Shown one piece after another: positions 17,100-25,955 of a stretch of DNA of 64,000 nucleotides. This DNA is from Parabacteroides sp900760525. GTDB lineage: Bacteria > Bacteroidota > Bacteroidia > Bacteroidales > Tannerellaceae. The stretch spans positions 2,914,001-2,978,000 of the forward strand of contig NZ_CP187555.1 in assembly GCF_049860805.1 (NCBI RefSeq), in the 5' to 3' direction. The position numbers and the translations under genes are program-made. Each line of letters opens with the position of its first letter. The first letter of the stretch is position 1. A model generated the notes under the pieces. It had not been told where the DNA came from, ran no database searches, and worked only from the letters and a program-made list of their open reading frames with translations.

Positions 17100-17990
17100 A
17101 TGACTAAAAAAAAAGAAGGTTTTAAAGGAGAACGTTTTATTTATTTGCCGGAAGAATTACTATTGGAATACAAGAAAGATCCCCTTATCGGAAATCTTTA
17201 TGTTCGCAAGATCGGATTTTTCCCAAAAGTAAAATCTCATTATGTCGAGAAGGAAGAAGGAACCGACTATGCCATGCTGATCCATTGCATAGAAGGAAAA
17301 GGGTGGTATCATATCTATGGTAAGACATATCCTATACAGAAAAATCAGTATATCATCGTACCTCCCCACGTCCCTTATTCATTTGAGGCAGACAGCCATG
17401 ATCCCTGGACAATCTATTGGGTCCATTTCTGCGGTAAACTAACCGAATCTTTCCTTTCCCCCAACCCTGCCCCACAAGAAATCTTGGCAGACGAACATGT
17501 ACGGCAACTTGTCCGCATCCGTCTGTTTGAAGAAATATACAGCAGTTTTGCCAGAGGTTATATAAAAGAATATCTGGCTTATTCATCCATGTGTTTATAT
17601 ACGTTTCTCTCAACTTTCATTTTTCAGGAGCAGTTTCGCCATATCGATCTCCCGACACACAAAGAGAATCCATTCTCGACGCGGGTTATCTATTACTTAC
17701 AAGAACATGTGGAAACAAATCTGACCTTAAAGGATTTAGCGGAATATTTCAACTATTCGGAATCCCATTTTTCCACCTTGTTCCAGAAAGAAACAGGAAC
17801 TTCCCCCATCCATTACTTTACACGCCTGAAAATACAGAAAGCCTGCCAGTATATCGAACTTACGGATATGAAACTGAACGAAATCGCGATGCGGCTCGGA
17901 TTCGAAGAGCAAGCCTATTTTTCCCGTGTCTTTACCAAAGTCATGGGAATATCACCTTCCGCTTACCGAAAAAAAGAAACAGATAAATAA
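17100..17990 (+). CDS. AraC-family transcriptional regulator
   Basis: 296 residues. An N-terminal cupin-like sensor (MLIHCIEGKGWYHIYGKTYP, QKNQYIIVPPHVPYSFEA, DPWTIYWVHFCG) is followed by the double helix-turn-helix DNA-binding region at about 195-290 (NLTLKDLAEYFNYSESHFST, EIAMRLGFEEQAYFSRVF, KVMGISPSAYRK). Known: AraC regulators with this layout sense small sugars in the cytoplasm. It follows the sigma gene and converges with the GH97 gene, whose expression it may control; that link is inference. It gives the locus a cytoplasmic sensor besides the envelope sigma/FecR route. Confidence 0.93.
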   Translation: MTKKKEGFKGERFIYLPEELLLEYKKDPLIGNLYVRKIGFFPKVKSHYVEKEEGTDYAMLIHCIEGKGWYHIYGKTYPIQKNQYIIVPPHVPYSFEADSHDPWTIYWVHFCGKLTESFLSPNPAPQEILADEHVRQLVRIRLFEEIYSSFARGYIKEYLAYSSMCLYTFLSTFIFQEQFRHIDLPTHKENPFSTRVIYYLQEHVETNLTLKDLAEYFNYSESHFSTLFQKETGTSPIHYFTRLKIQKACQYIELTDMKLNEIAMRLGFEEQAYFSRVFTKVMGISPSAYRKKETDK

Positions 17991-17995
17991 AAAGA

Positions 17996-18026
17996 AAGCC
18001 GGAAAAGGGATATCCCCCTCCGGCTT
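17996..18026. terminator. Bidirectional terminator between the AraC gene and the GH97 gene
   Basis: AAGCCGGA (17996-18003) pairs with TCCGGCTT (18019-18026), with further GG/CC pairs inside, in the gap between two convergent stops. Confidence 0.7.
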
Positions 18027-18046
18027 ACCGAGTTGAAATAATCCTA

Positions 18047-21000
18047 TTAAAGATTAAGAATCGAAAAATGCAACACACATCCACTATTCCCGATCAGATC
18101 GATAGTAATCTCATTGCGGTTATCCAATTTGATCTTCTTGATATCAACGACATCCTTTTTCTGCTCGGAAGCCTGATAATAGAGTGTGGCGGTATAGCCC
18201 TTCTTGTTTTTCAGAAAATCAAGAGGTAAGGAGATTTGCTTCTTGTCTCCGGCATTCAACATGCTCACATACCAATCGGAACCCGAACGGCGGGCAACCA
18301 CAGCGTATTTGCCCATCTCGCCCTCCAGAAAGCGGGTTTCGTCCCATACGGTCGGAATAGAATTATAAAAACGGGTGGCGGCATCTGTTTTTATCACAGA
18401 TTCGACAGAGCCTGCACCACCGGCCCGTCTCGGTGATTTTTCGGGACGGTCATACCAATAGACAAATTGCCAAGGACTGTAAATAGCGACCAATTTAGCC
18501 AATTGGCCAGCACGTCCCCCCATCTTTTCGGTAACCCGTTCGGCGAAATAGCAGTTGGTGTTGTCCCCGGCACCGGCAATCATGCGGTTATAAAGCGTGT
18601 AGATGGATTGTTGCAAGGAAGGGGATTCCTCATCACCCCGGATGCCCTCTTGTGTCAGTAGGTTCGGATACGTACGTGAATAGCCTGTCGGACGATACTC
18701 GTCATGGATATCAACCATCAATTCATATTTGGCTGCTTTGCGCACTGCCTGATGCAACCACGCCGTAGCATACTGGTCACCTACATTCACAAAACCATAT
18801 TTTACACCTTTGATCCCCCATTTCTTATACAAAGGCAGGATTTCATCCAGTTGCTGATGCAGTGCTTTTTTATTCACATAGACCAGTATGCCAACTCCTT
18901 TTGAATTGGCATATTCTATTACCTTAGGCAGGTCGAGCGGACCTTTCGAACGGGCCGGATCGACTGTAACGGTGGTCGCATCCGATTTTACGTCTTCTTC
19001 CGCCCCATACCAACCGGCATCAAACAACACATAAGCGATATTATTTTCTGCTGCAAAATCAATACAAGCCATACTGCCAGCCGTTGTCAACGTGACTTCA
19101 CGAATCACCTGTCCGGGCTTGATCCAGTTAGTATTCGCAATCTGATTCGGTTCGTTCAAATTTAAGACAAAGTAATTATTTTCGACCAACTTTCCCGGAT
19201 GACCGGCAACCATCACATAACGCCAGGGAGATCGATAGCCGGCCAGATCCAGATTGACCTTTCCCGACAAAACAGATTGTACCCCGAACCCAGTCTCACT
19301 CTTTTCCAACTTCATGCGGGAATAATTGACAAGAGCAGCTTCCCCGATTGCAACAAACCGGTTATCATCGACCCGGATCACCTGAGGACGATCGGCAGCC
19401 CCTTTCAATCCACTCAAATTCGTTTCGGAATAAGCACCTTGTGCCATACCGGTCACCCAAGTCTTACAGTCTTCCTGAAAAAGAAATTGCGTCTTCTCAT
19501 CGGTGACCGTACGATTCCAGAAATCCAGTTTATCGAATGCATAACGAAACGCCAGTCCTTCATCGTAAAGACGGACACTCAACACCATCTCTTTCCGGTT
19601 CTCATCCGATTGAAGCGTTAGCTCAACCTCATTATACCGGTCTGACACGACAGAGCACTCCCCATAGACCGGTTGCCAAGTCTGGTCGACCGATTTCCGT
19701 TTCTGATCAATGACACGCCAGTCGCCTTTCAGAATATTTTCATCGAGGAAGAGCTGCAACGTTTTTGCCGTCACCACCTTTTCACCCTTATCAAATAAAT
19801 CTATTTCTACATTCTTCCCCCCGACTTTGATATCGGCATTCATTTTTTCGGAAGGGCTGACAAGCGGAATTGTAGCTTGCTCACAAACACGCATAGACGG
19901 AGTTTTCTTAATAACAAGGCACGCACCACCACCGGGAGCCAGCTTCAATGTCAGTTTATCATTGTTTGTCAGTTGTCGGGTCGTAGTCTTCAAGCTTTCG
20001 CGATTTGTCAGATAGTGGGCATCATCACCGTCTTCAATGATCTCCACATCATACTTCCCTTTTTCCAGGAAAGAAAGAGGCAATTCAATCGTTCTACCGG
20101 ATTCATTCGTGGCCGCACCGACCAGATACGCTTCATCCGTTTCCCTCATCATAACGATATACTCCCCGATCTCACCGGCCAGGGTACGGCTCTCTTTCCA
20201 CGGCATCTTCTGGGCAGACAGGAAGTTCAGCAAAGCCGGATACTTCCGGTAATATTCAGGAATATCCGGTAAAATAGTCACACCTGAAAAAGTTATTAAC
20301 GTACGGGCGGCCTCCGAAACCAATGTAGAAGGAACCGGCTGGCTCTCATCCACACGTGTCGTATGTCCCTGGCGCAGGTCGAACATCCCGTTGTTCATAT
20401 CGACCGGGCCGGCAACCATATTGACGAAAACGGTCGTCACAAATGTTTTAGGTTCGAACACATGATGTCCGTCTAATTGGGCATGGCAATATTCGCGTGT
20501 CACGGCATTCGGCCATGTACGCATTTGTCCATAAGGATGAACCGGACCGTCATGGAAATCGACTAACAGATGGTTTTGTGCACAAAGCTCGGTAATCTTC
20601 TTCGTCCACTGGTTTTTTTCTTCCTGTGTTCCGTTCATAAAACCGTATTTAACTCCGGCTGCTCCCCAATCGCCATACTGTTTCAAGGTCTTTTCTATCG
20701 GATATTTCCGGCCTCCGACATCATTCAGATAAAGCCAAATTCCGACACCTTTTTCTTTTCCATACTTCAACAGCCGTTGTACATCCTGCGCTTTTTCCCC
20801 TTTAATCGGATCGGAATCCGATTCGAATTCCGGCCCGTACCAATTGGCATCCAACACCAGATATTTAAAGCCCTGTTCAGCAGCAAAATCGATCATCCGT
20901 ACCCAAGAAAGATAAGACATTCCATATGTGAACCCATCCCACACAGCCCCGTTGATACGCCAGTCCCAGACAGCCAATCCCGGTTTCACCCACGAAAAGT

Positions 21001-21829
21001 CATAGCGAGGGTCGGGGTCCGGATTCAGCAACTCCAACAAATGGGAATCGGTCAACGCGCCGGGCGTCGTCCCATACAAAACGACACGCCAAGCTGAAGT
21101 ATATCCCGGTGACAAACCGGCCGGCTTAGAAGCGACCGAAAAGAGCGATTCGCCCCCTTTGGATTGTAAGACAAGAGGTGCTCCTGTTTCCAGACAAGCT
21201 TCATGGATCGCCATATAATGTTTATCGCCCGCCTTCACTGTCATGACCGGTAGACGGGTTCCATCTGTTTCCGTCAACTTTTCAGGTCCTAAATTGTGGT
21301 TCTCTCCATTATAGAACCATGCCGTATAATCTCCGGCAAAGTTATAAGCCGTCAGTTCGGACTGCACATTTACGCACTTTCCTTCACCTTCCGGTATTTT
21401 ATAACAGAATGCAAAGCCGTCATTATACCCCCGGACCACCAACTGCATCCGCTCGGGTTGCCCGGCCGGATTCAGCAAATCGATCACCAATTCATTGAAA
21501 TGGTCTTCGACCACAGCCCGCTTTCCCCAAAGCGGTTTCCATTCATCCCTGACTTTCCGATCAGAGACTTTCTCTATTTTCCAACCGGAAGAAGGAACCG
21601 TCTCTTGCGATTCCAGCTTGAATCCCAACGGGGATTCTTTAATCAAAACTTCTCTATTGGCTGTAAAAGTGTATGTCAGCAAACCGTCGTTATGCCGCTG
21701 AATAGCCATCACCAACTTTTTATCAGGAGAGAAAACCGGATAAAGCTTGGGAAGATATTGAGCCCAAACGCTGTTCCCCCCCAGCCATACGAACAGTAGC
21801 AAAACAAATGTTACAAATCTTGTATTCAT
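18047..21829 (-). CDS. Tandem GH97-GH97 secreted glycoside hydrolase
   Basis: 1260 residues, about twice a normal GH97. A signal peptide (FVLLLFVWLGGNSVWA) precedes two homologous units, roughly 25-640 and 660-1260. Each has the GH97 N-terminal beta sandwich (SPDKKLVMAIQRHNDG; VSPSEKMNADIKVGGKN), barrel strands (LVLDANWYGPEF near 326; YVLFDAGWYGAEED near 933), GVKYGF near 391 and 1008, and an acidic loop (LVDFHDGPVHPYG near 421; MVDIHDEYRPTGYSRTYPN near 1041). Known: GH97 enzymes are Ca-dependent alpha-glucosidases or alpha-galactosidases. The loops differ, so the halves may have different specificities or one may be inactive. No frameshift or internal stop joins the halves. A -7 box lies upstream and a terminator downstream. 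Confidence 0.93.
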   Translation of the reverse strand: MNTRFVTFVLLLFVWLGGNSVWAQYLPKLYPVFSPDKKLVMAIQRHNDGLLTYTFTANREVLIKESPLGFKLESQETVPSSGWKIEKVSDRKVRDEWKPLWGKRAVVEDHFNELVIDLLNPAGQPERMQLVVRGYNDGFAFCYKIPEGEGKCVNVQSELTAYNFAGDYTAWFYNGENHNLGPEKLTETDGTRLPVMTVKAGDKHYMAIHEACLETGAPLVLQSKGGESLFSVASKPAGLSPGYTSAWRVVLYGTTPGALTDSHLLELLNPDPDPRYDFSWVKPGLAVWDWRINGAVWDGFTYGMSYLSWVRMIDFAAEQGFKYLVLDANWYGPEFESDSDPIKGEKAQDVQRLLKYGKEKGVGIWLYLNDVGGRKYPIEKTLKQYGDWGAAGVKYGFMNGTQEEKNQWTKKITELCAQNHLLVDFHDGPVHPYGQMRTWPNAVTREYCHAQLDGHHVFEPKTFVTTVFVNMVAGPVDMNNGMFDLRQGHTTRVDESQPVPSTLVSEAARTLITFSGVTILPDIPEYYRKYPALLNFLSAQKMPWKESRTLAGEIGEYIVMMRETDEAYLVGAATNESGRTIELPLSFLEKGKYDVEIIEDGDDAHYLTNRESLKTTTRQLTNNDKLTLKLAPGGGACLVIKKTPSMRVCEQATIPLVSPSEKMNADIKVGGKNVEIDLFDKGEKVVTAKTLQLFLDENILKGDWRVIDQKRKSVDQTWQPVYGECSVVSDRYNEVELTLQSDENRKEMVLSVRLYDEGLAFRYAFDKLDFWNRTVTDEKTQFLFQEDCKTWVTGMAQGAYSETNLSGLKGAADRPQVIRVDDNRFVAIGEAALVNYSRMKLEKSETGFGVQSVLSGKVNLDLAGYRSPWRYVMVAGHPGKLVENNYFVLNLNEPNQIANTNWIKPGQVIREVTLTTAGSMACIDFAAENNIAYVLFDAGWYGAEEDVKSDATTVTVDPARSKGPLDLPKVIEYANSKGVGILVYVNKKALHQQLDEILPLYKKWGIKGVKYGFVNVGDQYATAWLHQAVRKAAKYELMVDIHDEYRPTGYSRTYPNLLTQEGIRGDEESPSLQQSIYTLYNRMIAGAGDNTNCYFAERVTEKMGGRAGQLAKLVAIYSPWQFVYWYDRPEKSPRRAGGAGSVESVIKTDAATRFYNSIPTVWDETRFLEGEMGKYAVVARRSGSDWYVSMLNAGDKKQISLPLDFLKNKKGYTATLYYQASEQKKDVVDIKKIKLDNRNEITIDLIGNSGCVLHFSILNL

Positions 21830-21910
21830 AATATGTTTTTGTAGGTATTAATATTAGATTCTTCCATTCTACTTTCATGGTCCTCGAACTGTAGATCATC
21901 ATCTATCGGG

Positions 21911-21918
21911 CAAATATA
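21911..21918 (-). promoter_or_regulatory. -7 box before the GH97 gene
   Basis: The minus strand reads TATATTTG about 80 bases before the GH97 start. Confidence 0.55.
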
Positions 21919-21923
21919 AGAAC

Positions 21924-21958
21924 AAAAAGAAGGTTTCCATCACAGAGACCTTCTTTTT
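21924..21958 (-). terminator. Terminator of the exporter operon
   Basis: AAAAAGAAGGT (21924-21934) and ACCTTCTTTTT (21948-21958) form an 11-bp stem whose minus-strand 3' side ends in Ts, 30 bases after the stop of the TolC-like gene. Confidence 0.75.
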
Positions 21959-21987
21959 CTTAAACAAATGTGTCTAACCTAAATATG

Positions 21988-23340
21988 TTATAGTGTTATG
22001 GGTGTGCCGTTATAGAAGTCCAGGATTTTGGTGCGGAAGATGAAGTCATACTTGGCTTGAGCCTGTTCGGACAGGCTTTGGGCATACTTCGTCTTGGCTT
22101 CGCTGTATTCGAAGACTGTGCTCTTGCCGGCGGCATAACGGTCTTCGGCATAAGAGAAAGCTTCTTTGCTGGCGAGGACCGATTTGTCGGATGCGGTGTA
22201 TTTATCCTGGGCGGCGGTCGCATTATAATAGGCTTGCTGGATTTCCTTATACAACACTTTCTTCGTATTCTCCATCATCAACTCCCGGTTCCGGATGCCG
22301 ATACGGGCGGAACGGACATTGTTGCGGACCTGGAAACGGTTGAACAGCGGGATGCTCAAGCTGAACCCGATCGTTTTACGCCCGTTATTCTTCAGCTGAT
22401 CACTGAAAGCGAGGTTCGTATAGTCGCCATCGCCGGAATAATGGTAGTAACCGTTGCTGTAGCTGGCGCCGAAATTCAGTTTCGGATAGTAGCCGGCCTG
22501 AGCCACTTTCAGCATCTTCTTCTGGCTTTCCAAGAGATATTCCTGTTCCTTGATCTGCGGTTTGAAAGCAACGGCATGATCATAGACATTGTCAGGCGGG
22601 AGGATGCTGCTCATATATTGTTCGACGGCATCTTCAACCTCAGGGACTACGATGTCGAAGTTTTCACCGTCGCGCTCCAGTTCGAGGCTTTGCGTCAGGT
22701 CGAGCAATGCCAGTTTCACATTGTTGCGCGCTTCGGTCAACGACACTTCGTCCTTGGCCAGCTGCGCTTTCATATCGTATAGCTGGGAAAGGGGGACTTT
22801 CCCGTTCTTTACCAACGCTTCGGTCTTCACGACCTGCTCGTTGCTCAGTGCGACCTGCAACTCGGCTATCTTCTGGACTTCCTTATTATACAGGACCTGC
22901 ACATAGAAGGAAGCGACCTGTATAGACAAGTCTTCCTTCGCCTTGTTCAACGTCTCGACAGCCGCTTTCAGATCCAGCTTGCGGGCGGCGATATCGTTCG
23001 GGATGCGCAAACCGTCGAACACCGGCATGCTCAAAGAAACGGAGGCCGAGGTATTGGCCGAGTTCTGATCCACAATCACACCCGATTTGGAGGGAGAACG
23101 GCCGAAGTCGAAGTTCTGCCCGACATTGGCATTCAGATCGGGCAACCAACTGAACTTGCTGGTGTTCAATTCCACTTTCCGGCTTTCCTGGTCCTGTTCT
23201 TTCTGCTTCAGATCGATGTTGTGCTCGATCGCGTAACGGATGCATTCTTCCAAAGACCATTGTTTGGCGGATTCCTGCCCCCAGGCAAAAGTGCCGGAAA
23301 GGAACAAAGTCGTAGCTATTATTAATTGGCTTCTCATCAT
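21988..23340 (-). CDS. TolC-like outer membrane efflux channel
   Basis: 450 residues with a signal peptide (LIIATTLFLSGTFAWG). Two outer-membrane-efflux repeats are visible: the opening WSLEECIRYAIEHNIDLKQK near residue 28, long coiled-coil stretches rich in Ala, Gln and Glu, and the second repeat near 265-440 (LLESQKKMLKVAQAGYYPKL, RSARIGIRNRELMMEN, RYAAGKSTVFEYSEAKTKYA). Known: trimers form the outer-membrane exit of tripartite pumps. It is the last gene of the five-gene exporter, 14 bases after the adaptor stop, and is followed by a strong terminator. Confidence 0.94.
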   Translation of the reverse strand: MMRSQLIIATTLFLSGTFAWGQESAKQWSLEECIRYAIEHNIDLKQKEQDQESRKVELNTSKFSWLPDLNANVGQNFDFGRSPSKSGVIVDQNSANTSASVSLSMPVFDGLRIPNDIAARKLDLKAAVETLNKAKEDLSIQVASFYVQVLYNKEVQKIAELQVALSNEQVVKTEALVKNGKVPLSQLYDMKAQLAKDEVSLTEARNNVKLALLDLTQSLELERDGENFDIVVPEVEDAVEQYMSSILPPDNVYDHAVAFKPQIKEQEYLLESQKKMLKVAQAGYYPKLNFGASYSNGYYHYSGDGDYTNLAFSDQLKNNGRKTIGFSLSIPLFNRFQVRNNVRSARIGIRNRELMMENTKKVLYKEIQQAYYNATAAQDKYTASDKSVLASKEAFSYAEDRYAAGKSTVFEYSEAKTKYAQSLSEQAQAKYDFIFRTKILDFYNGTPITL

Positions 23341-23354
23341 TTTATCGTTTACAA

Positions 23355-24476
23355 TTATTTCTTATTCGGATCGGCAATCGCCCCGCGTATCTTTTCGTTT
23401 TCGGCAAGACCTTCCTTTATCTCGATCTTGATGCCATCGGACAAACCGACCTTAACGGCCCGCTTTTCAAACTGTTGTTCTGGCTTTTCCGCTTTTACCA
23501 CCTGCACGAAAGTAGAGTCGCCGCTAAACTCGACGCAACTTTCGGGTACGGCCAAGACATTCTCCGCACGCTTCAGCACGATCTCGGCATTGGCACTGTA
23601 GCCGGCACGGATAAAAGCATCGCCGGGCATATGCACGGCAGCCTTCACTTCAAACAGCACGGCCCCGTTTTCTTCCACTCCCTTAGGAGCCACATATTCC
23701 AGTTCGGCATCGAACGTGCGGCTTTCCATTGCGCCGACCGTCAGTTTGATCGGCATCCCTTCGTGGATGCGGCCGACTTCCGTCTCGTCTACTTTCCCCT
23801 TAAAGATCATATTGTTCATATCGGCAACGGTCGCAATCGTCGTACCGTCATTGAACGTGTTCGACTGGATCACCGAGTTGCCGACCTTGATAGGCACATC
23901 CAAGATCATGCCGGTGATGGTGGAACGGACCTGTGTCGTACTGGAAGCGGCAGACCGTTTGGAGATCCCCTCGCGGATGATCTCAAGAGCGTCCTGGGCG
24001 TTCTCGGCCTCTTCCTGCGCCTTCTTATAGTTGGCAAGAGAAGTCTCGTAATCTTCTTTGGAGATAACGCCCTGCTTATGCAACTCTTCATCCCGCTTGA
24101 AGGTAGCGCTGATCTGTTCGAGGCTGATCTTCGCCACCCGCACACGCGATTCGGCGCTGTTCAACTGGACCATTTCAGGGATCACCTTGATACGGGCAAT
24201 AATCTCCCCTTCTTTCACCATCTGTCCGGCTTCTTTCATCAGTTCGGAGATAATACCCGACATCTGCGGTTTGATAAGGACTTCATCACGAGGTTCGACC
24301 TTTCCGGTCGCCACGGTCTTCGTCTCAATCGTGTCACGTGCAGGAGTAACCAACTCATAGACGGTAATGACGGGTTGCGCTTTCTTCCACAAGAAATAGA
24401 AAGTGCCGACAACAGCAGCTCCCACTAATACCAAAAAGATGATCCGCAGGGCTTTTTTTACGATACGATTCTTCAT
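23355..24476 (-). CDS. HlyD-like periplasmic adaptor (membrane fusion protein)
   Basis: 373 residues. One N-terminal membrane helix (IIFLVLVGAAVVGTFYFLW) is followed by a biotinyl-lipoyl-like half (VATGKVEPRDEVLIKPQMSG, EAGQMVKEGEIIARIK), a helical hairpin of about 80 residues (RVAKISLEQISATFKRDEEL), the second lipoyl half (TITGMILDVPIKVGNSV) and beta-barrel domains. Known: the layout matches MacA-type adaptors that link ABC permeases to TolC. The gap to the upstream permease gene is 106 bases and contains an A/T-rich hairpin. Confidence 0.94.
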   Translation of the reverse strand: MKNRIVKKALRIIFLVLVGAAVVGTFYFLWKKAQPVITVYELVTPARDTIETKTVATGKVEPRDEVLIKPQMSGIISELMKEAGQMVKEGEIIARIKVIPEMVQLNSAESRVRVAKISLEQISATFKRDEELHKQGVISKEDYETSLANYKKAQEEAENAQDALEIIREGISKRSAASSTTQVRSTITGMILDVPIKVGNSVIQSNTFNDGTTIATVADMNNMIFKGKVDETEVGRIHEGMPIKLTVGAMESRTFDAELEYVAPKGVEENGAVLFEVKAAVHMPGDAFIRAGYSANAEIVLKRAENVLAVPESCVEFSGDSTFVQVVKAEKPEQQFEKRAVKVGLSDGIKIEIKEGLAENEKIRGAIADPNKK

Positions 24477-24509
24477 AACTATATTCTTTTTTAATTGACA
24501 ATGGAAATA

Positions 24510-24578
24510 TTTATGATTTCAGATTTATGATTTATGATTTGTATCAACGTATAAATCATAAATTATAAATCATAAATC
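24510..24578. repeat. A/T-rich inverted repeat inside the exporter operon, copy 1
   Basis: Several ATTTATGATTT units at 24510-24540 face AAATCATAAAT units at 24553-24578, giving a long A/T hairpin between the first permease stop and the adaptor start. A second copy lies between the two permeases. Confidence 0.75.
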
Positions 24579-24582
24579 CAAT

Positions 24583-25848
24583 TTACTCTTCCCTAATAGC
24601 ATCAATAGCCTTGATCTGCATAGCACGCCAGGCAGGGATCAACCCGGCGAGGAGGCCGCTGAACAGTAGGATTACGGTAGACGCCACCGCTGTTCCGATA
24701 TGGATTTCGGGATTGGAGAAATAGGTCTCGTTAGACGCCTCTCCGCCGCCGCTTGCCATCGCATTGTTCACCACATCGAGCAGGAACACACCGACGCTAA
24801 GCCCGATCAGCCCGGCAAGGGATGTCAGCAGCAAGCTCTCGCTCATGATCTGCGATATAATATCGAAAGGCTTCGCTCCGATCGCACGGCGCACCCCGAT
24901 CTCGCGCGTCCGCTCCCGGACCGTCACCATCATAATATTGCTCACCCCGATGATACCGGCCAGCAACGTGCCGATACCGACCAGCCAGACCAGAATATTA
25001 ATGCCGGTAAACAGCATATCGAATGTTTCAAACTGCTTGGCTATCGTAAAACTGCTGATGGCATGTTCGTCTGTCGGGGAAATCTCGTTCTGCGAACGCA
25101 GGACCGTCTTTATGTCTTCCACCATCTTATCACAGGAGTAACCGCCATCGGCCGTCGCACACAGGAACCAGAATTTATCTCCCTGGTTGGAAGCCTGCTG
25201 GAGCGTCTTGAACGGGATCATCACGCTCTCCTCCGTACGCCCGCCGATCTGGACACGGGGCTTCGGCTTGATCACACCCACTACCTGGTAATAGATGCCG
25301 TTCACCCGTATGTACTGCCCGATAGGATCTTCATCCGGGGTGAAAAGGACTTCTCGCACGATATTACCGATCAGGCATACCTTACGCTTCTCGATCATGT
25401 CGATTTCGTTCAACAGACGTCCTGCCAAGATATGCTGCGTTTCGATATTGAAGTATTCGGAATAGACGCCACGCACGTTGTATGTCCCCGCCTTCTGGCC
25501 TCTCACCACATTGTTCTGTCCGCCCCATTGCATAATCATCGGCGAAAGATAGCGCACCCCTTTCACACGCTGATGGATCGTCTCCAAGTCGCGGTTGCGC
25601 ATCTGCCAGTAACGTCCTTTCTTATACCCTTTGTAAGGTTCGCCGGTCCGTTCGGAAAAGAAGAATGCAGAGTTCGTCGAAAAACCGTCGACGTTCTTCA
25701 ACACGCCGTTCTTCAAACCGTTGCCGGAGCCCAACAGGATCACGAGCATCAGGATGCCCCAGAACACTCCGAAGCCGGTCAGCAGGCTACGGGTTTTATT
25801 ACGGGTGATCGTCACCCATATTTCCACCCAGCGATCTATATCAAACAT
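24583..25848 (-). CDS. MacB/FtsX-like ABC transporter permease, downstream paralogue
   Basis: 421 residues: an N-terminal membrane helix (SLLTGFGVFWGILMLVILLG), a large periplasmic MacB_PCD-type domain, then three C-terminal helices of the FtsX domain (GIGTLLAGIIGVSNIMMVTV, RTREIGVRRAIGAKPFDI, LTSLAGLIGLSVGVFLLDVV). Known: MacB-like pumps move substrates from the periplasm outward by mechanotransmission. It is the same length as, and clearly paralogous to, the upstream permease, so the pump is probably a heterodimer. The exported substrate is not known. Confidence 0.94.
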   Translation of the reverse strand: MFDIDRWVEIWVTITRNKTRSLLTGFGVFWGILMLVILLGSGNGLKNGVLKNVDGFSTNSAFFFSERTGEPYKGYKKGRYWQMRNRDLETIHQRVKGVRYLSPMIMQWGGQNNVVRGQKAGTYNVRGVYSEYFNIETQHILAGRLLNEIDMIEKRKVCLIGNIVREVLFTPDEDPIGQYIRVNGIYYQVVGVIKPKPRVQIGGRTEESVMIPFKTLQQASNQGDKFWFLCATADGGYSCDKMVEDIKTVLRSQNEISPTDEHAISSFTIAKQFETFDMLFTGINILVWLVGIGTLLAGIIGVSNIMMVTVRERTREIGVRRAIGAKPFDIISQIMSESLLLTSLAGLIGLSVGVFLLDVVNNAMASGGGEASNETYFSNPEIHIGTAVASTVILLFSGLLAGLIPAWRAMQIKAIDAIREE

Positions 25849-25855
25849 TTTACTT

Positions 25856-25951
25856 TGATTTATGATTTATAATTTATGATTTATGATTCCCGATCCATGA
25901 TTTAACTTTATTCCGCTTGACGCCATAAATCATAAATCTAAAATCATAAAT
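25856..25951. repeat. A/T-rich inverted repeat inside the exporter operon, copy 2
   Basis: ATTTATGATTT-type units at 25856-25890 face AAATCATAAAT units at 25926-25951. It fills nearly the whole gap between the two permease genes and matches the copy at 24510-24578 in type. Confidence 0.75.
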
Positions 25952-25955
25952 CTTT

